This document shows, one piece after another, positions 5,462 through 7,673 of a stretch of 7,673 bases of DNA (position 1 is the stretch's first letter; each line of letters begins with the position of its first letter). This DNA is from CAZXBB01 sp964638815 (GTDB taxonomy: Bacteria; Planctomycetota; Phycisphaerae; Phycisphaerales; SM1A02), in NCBI GenBank assembly GCA_964638815.1, contig CAZXBB010000457.1, positions 1-7,673 of the forward strand, in the 5' to 3' direction. Below the pieces are notes generated by a model. That model was not told the DNA's origin. It did not search any database and worked only from the letters and a program-made list of their open reading frames with translations. Made by a program: the position numbers and the translations under genes.

Positions 5462-5717
5462 ATGCAGTATCGGCTCGGCATCGTCGGCGGCGGCAACATG
5501 GGCGCATGGGCGGGGCGGCGCGATCGCCCGGGGGGCGGTGCGGCGGCGCGTGCTCCGTCCCGGGGAGGTGAGCGTGGCGGAGGTGCGCCCGGAGCGGCAC
5601 GCGCCGCCGGCGGACATCGGCTGTGCGGTTTCCGCCGACCCGGCGTCGGGTTCGGGGCGGAATGCTGCTCGCGGTGAAGGCGCGGCGCTTCGCCGACGTC
5701 GCGGCGACGATCGACGT
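5462..5717 (+). pseudogene. proC: proC remnant (pyrroline-5-carboxylate reductase), frameshifted and truncated
   Basis: Three consecutive pieces in three frames read like the ProC N-terminus. Frame starting 5462 gives MQYRLGIVGGGNMGA, the classical NAD(P)-binding start. From about 5511, in a second frame, GGAIARGAVRRRVLRPGEVS continues, followed by VAEVRPERHAPPADIGCAVS. From 5662, in the third frame, MLLAVKARRFADVAATI matches the next conserved strand. The first frame change coincides with a local duplication (ATGGGCGC then ATGGGCGG near 5498-5512). Only about 85 codons remain of the usual 265-280; the C-terminal dimerisation domain is absent. ProC makes proline from P5C, the substrate of the dehydrogenase encoded just downstream. 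A functional copy is presumably elsewhere. I judge this a true relic because several independent lesions are needed, though local assembly error is possible. Confidence 0.8.
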
Positions 5718-5752
5718 CATGCACGCCGGCTCGCTGCCCGCAGATCCTGATC

Positions 5753-5782
5753 GATGCGATGTGATGCGACGCGATGCGACGA
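5753..5782. repeat. pentamer array (GATGC-type), 6 units
   Basis: Six consecutive 5-mers read GATGC, GATGT, GATGC, GACGC, GATGC, GACGA. They lie in the spacer between the proC remnant and the dehydrogenase. This is the second degenerate pentamer array in the window, after the one in lspA. Confidence 0.75.
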
Positions 5783-5830
5783 AAGACGGCGCGCGACCGG
5801 GGCGCGGAGCCAAGTGCCGGGGACTGATGC

Positions 5831-5883
5831 GCGACGGAGCGACGAAGGAGCTTCCGAATCCGCGCCCTTCGTCGCTCCGTCGC
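5831..5883. repeat. 18-bp perfect inverted repeat with GCGACGGAGCGACGAAGG arms
   Basis: Arms 5831-5848 and 5866-5883 are exact reverse complements with a 17-nt loop. The arm shares its first 13 bases with the truB 3' end (2176-2188) and GCGACGGAG with the lspA 3' end. It is followed 18 nt later by the -10-like box before the dehydrogenase. It may be a bidirectional terminator, a REP-like repeat or an operator; nothing visible decides between these. Confidence 0.85.
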
Positions 5884-5901
5884 CGCGTCGCCGTCTTCCG
5901 T

Positions 5902-5925
5902 TAGAATGTCCGCCCCCATCCGGAG
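5902..5925 (+). promoter_or_regulatory. -10-like box and ribosome binding site of the P5C dehydrogenase gene
   Basis: TAGAAT (5902-5907) matches the -10 consensus at five of six positions. No good -35 box is found 16-18 bp upstream, where the inverted repeat ends. GGAG (5922-5925) lies 8 nt before the ATG at 5934 and fixes that start. Confidence 0.45.
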
Positions 5926-5933
5926 CGCGATCC

Positions 5934-7565
5934 ATGTCCAACGCCATCTACGCCATGCCCGATCCGATGAACGAGCCCGTGCTGGGCTTCCTGCCTCGGT
6001 CGCCCGAGCGGACGGCGCTGAGCGAGGCGGTGAAGGCTCATGCGGCGGACGAAGTCGAGATTCCGCTTATCATCGGCGGCGAAGAGGTGCGCACGGGTAA
6101 CACGGTGAAGGCCATCGTGCCGCACGACCACGGGCACGTGCTGGCGACGGTGCACATGGCCGGCCCCGCCGAGGTTGCGCGGGCGATCGACGCGGCGGAG
6201 AAGGCGAAGCTCGACTGGGTGCGGCAGCGATACGTCAGCCGCGCCGCGATCTTCCACAAGTGCGCCGCGCTTCTCGCCGGGCCGTGGCGCATGGACGTCA
6301 ACGCCGCGACCATGCTCAACCAGTCGAAGACGTGTCACCAGGCCGAGATCGACGCCGCGTGCGAGCTGATCGACTTCTTCCGCTTCAACTGCAAGTACAT
6401 GGAGGAGATCTACCAGTAGCTCCAGCCGCCGGTCAATCCCGATGGCGTGTGGAACACGATCGAGTGCCGGCCGCTGGAGGGCTTCGTTTACGCAATCACG
6501 CCCTTCAACTTCACGTCGATCGCGGGCAACCTCCCGCACGCCCCGGTCCTGATGGGCAATACGTGCATCTGGAAGCCGTCGCCGCACGCGCTGCTGAGCA
6601 ACTACCGCATCATGAAGCTGATGGAGGCCGCCGGCCTGCCCCCCGGCGTGATCAACTTCCTTCCCGGCGACGCAGCGGCGATCACGAAGCAGGTCGTCGC
6701 CCACGAGGACTTCGCGGGGCTGCATTACACGGGATCGACAACGGTCTTCCGTTCGATCTGGCGGCTCATCGCGGAGCATCTCGACGTCTACCGCAGCTAC
6801 CCGCGCATCGTCGGCGAAACCGGCGGCAAGGACTTCATCGTCGCGCATCACAGCGCGGATCGCGACGCGCTCGTCGCGGCGATCATCCGCGGCGGGTTCG
6901 AGTTCCAGGGACAGAAGTGCTCGGCCGCGTCGCGCTGCTACATACCGCGGTCGATCTGGAAGTCGCATCGCGACCGGCTCGTGGACGAGATCGGCACGAT
7001 CCGCGTGGGCGACCCGACGGACTACCGGAACTTCATGGGCGCCGTCATTCACCGGGCGTCGTTCGACAAGTGCAGGGGGTACATCGAGCGCGCGAAGGCG
7101 GCGCCGGACGCGGAGGTGATCGTCGGCGGCGGCTGCGACGACAAGCGCGGGTATTTCGTCGAACCGACCATCATCGAGACCACGAACCCGAAGTACGAGA
7201 GCATGTGCGAGGAGATCTTCGGCCCCATCGTGACCGTCTACGTCTACGACGACGAGAGATACGAGGAGACGCTCCGCCTCTGCGACGAAACGTCTCCGTA
7301 CGCGCTCACCGGCGCCGTCTTCCTCCAGGACCAGGCCGCGATGAATCTCGCCGACGACATCCTGCGCAACGCCGCCGGCAACTTCTATGTCAACGACAAG
7401 CCGACCGGCGCGATCGTCGGCCAGCAGCCCTTCGGCGGCGCGCGGGCGAGCGGCACGAACGACAAGGCGGGCAGCTCGCTGAATCTCATGCGCTGGATCA
7501 GCCCGCGCATGGTGAAGGAGACGTACGTACCGCCGCGCGATTATCGGTACGGGTTCCTGGCCTGA
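5934..7565 (+). pseudogene. pruA: L-glutamate gamma-semialdehyde (P5C) dehydrogenase, interrupted by an in-frame TAG
   Basis: The reading frame (543 residues counting the interrupted codon) matches the ALDH4A1-type P5C dehydrogenase along its length. The enzyme oxidises glutamate semialdehyde, formed from P5C, to glutamate with NAD+, ending proline catabolism. Visible elements are GPWRMDVNAATMLNQSKTCH (116-135), EGFVYAITPFNFTSIAGNLP (182-201), WKPS with Lys213, the nucleotide-binding TGS (266-268), the general-base motif GETGGKD with Glu295, the catalytic GQKCSA with Cys329, EEIFGPIVTVYVY, and the C-terminal FGGARASGTNDKAG. Codon 162 (6417-6419) is TAG. The 5' piece (5934-6419) lacks the catalytic Cys; the 3' piece (6420-7565, first in-frame GTG at 6447, no SD) lacks the N-terminal part of the NAD domain. 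No other lesion is visible, so the stop is recent, a sequence error or read through. A broken proC lies just upstream. Confidence 0.9.
6417..6419 (+). other. in-frame amber codon inside the P5C dehydrogenase gene
   Basis: TAG sits between IYQ and LQPPV, a stretch that in homologues is a short linker rich in Gln and Glu. One base change from GAG (Glu) or CAG (Gln) would explain it. lspA in this window ends in TAG, so there is no sign that TAG is generally reassigned here. Confidence 0.9.
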
Positions 7566-7586
7566 GCGGATCAAGCGAACCTCGCC

Positions 7587-7603
7587 CCCCTTCCAGGGAG
7601 GGG
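7587..7603 (+). terminator. GC-rich hairpin after the P5C dehydrogenase gene
   Basis: CCCCTTC and GGAGGGG can form a 7-bp stem (one G-U pair) with a 3-nt loop, starting 21 nt beyond the stop codon. Further G-runs follow (7606-7618). No T-tract is present. Sequences of this CCCTCCCTGGAAGGGG type recur between genes in many GC-rich genomes, so it may be a dispersed palindrome rather than a dedicated terminator. Confidence 0.4.
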
Positions 7604-7643
7604 CCGGGGGAGGGTGGGCTTACGGACCTCCGGGCGGGTGCGC

Positions 7644-7673
7644 ATGCGCGACCGCAAGCAACGCCTGCGGCGC
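7644..7673 (+). CDS. possible start of a further gene, cut by the window end
   Basis: An ATG at 7644 opens ten codons (MRDRKQRLRR) to the window edge, preceded by G-rich sequence that could act as a weak ribosome binding site. The fragment is too short to identify and may be chance. Confidence 0.15.
   Translation, partial: MRDRKQRLRR

Noticed and set aside
4205..5677. 490-codon plus-strand open frame opposite accA
   Set aside because: It is antisense to a well-conserved accA. Only its last part, from 5462, is meaningful, as the first piece of the proC relic.
6417..6419. Pyrrolysine or reassigned amber codon
   Set aside because: lspA ends naturally at TAG, the residue is in a non-catalytic linker, and no Pyl machinery is in the window. 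It is kept only as a testable alternative.
5901..7574. Very long minus-strand open frame opposite the P5C dehydrogenase (557 codons)
   Set aside because: It mirrors the strong codon bias of the plus-strand gene, has Arg/Asp/Val-rich low-information composition, and shows no recognisable family. The plus-strand frame is unmistakably a dehydrogenase.

Overview
The window is a GC-rich (roughly two thirds G+C) bacterial chromosomal segment. Its genes are mostly housekeeping, but the intergenic DNA is unusually rich in repeats and gene debris. I suggest a planctomycete-type (PVC superphylum, possibly Phycisphaerae-like) bacterium. The grounds are a TraR/DksA protein with a long histone H1-like Lys/Ala/Ser tail, a DksA-type gene directly followed by lspA (from memory, also neighbours in Chlamydia), an ALDH4A1-type P5C dehydrogenase, and base composition. 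This is inference, not proof.

Layout. Positions 9-896 (minus strand) read tRNA-Ser(GGA), then a UPF0316 membrane protein, then tRNA-Pro(GGG). Positions 897-1190 hold no gene that I can see, only a candidate tRNA promoter and a short tandem duplication. Positions 1191-1428 are a compact MITE-like element with near-perfect 29-bp terminal inverted repeats ending in CTAG. It abuts truB (1441-2217, plus strand), so the element now forms truB's immediate upstream region. truB converges on lspA with only 7 bp between the stop codons. On the minus strand, transcription runs accA (5392 to 4412), then a TraR/DksA-family gene (4124 to 3057), then lspA (3091 to 2225), with lspA overlapping the end of the DksA gene. 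A good sigma70-like promoter lies in the accA/DksA gap. Positions 5462 to about 5717 (plus) are the wreck of a proC gene (P5C reductase) with at least two frame changes. It is followed by a pentamer array and an 18-bp perfect inverted repeat. Positions 5934-7565 (plus) encode a full-length L-glutamate-gamma-semialdehyde (P5C) dehydrogenase interrupted by one in-frame TAG at codon 162. The last 108 bases hold a GC-rich hairpin and perhaps the first codons of another gene.

How the genes relate. TruB modifies tRNA, LspA matures lipoproteins, AccA supplies malonyl-CoA, and the DksA-type protein probably tunes transcription. These are core functions. The proC remnant and the interrupted dehydrogenase both act on pyrroline-5-carboxylate, so the right part looks like a small proline/P5C locus in decay, or one damaged by sequence errors.

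I see no clearly novel multi-gene system. The observations most worth a second look are: (1) 5-bp and 14-bp tandem repeats inside the 5' end of lspA, where loss of one unit would place the core in frame with a better-supported start; (2) the amber codon in the dehydrogenase; (3) the MITE in front of truB; and (4) a short repeat shared by the truB 3' end, the lspA 3' end and the spacer before the dehydrogenase.
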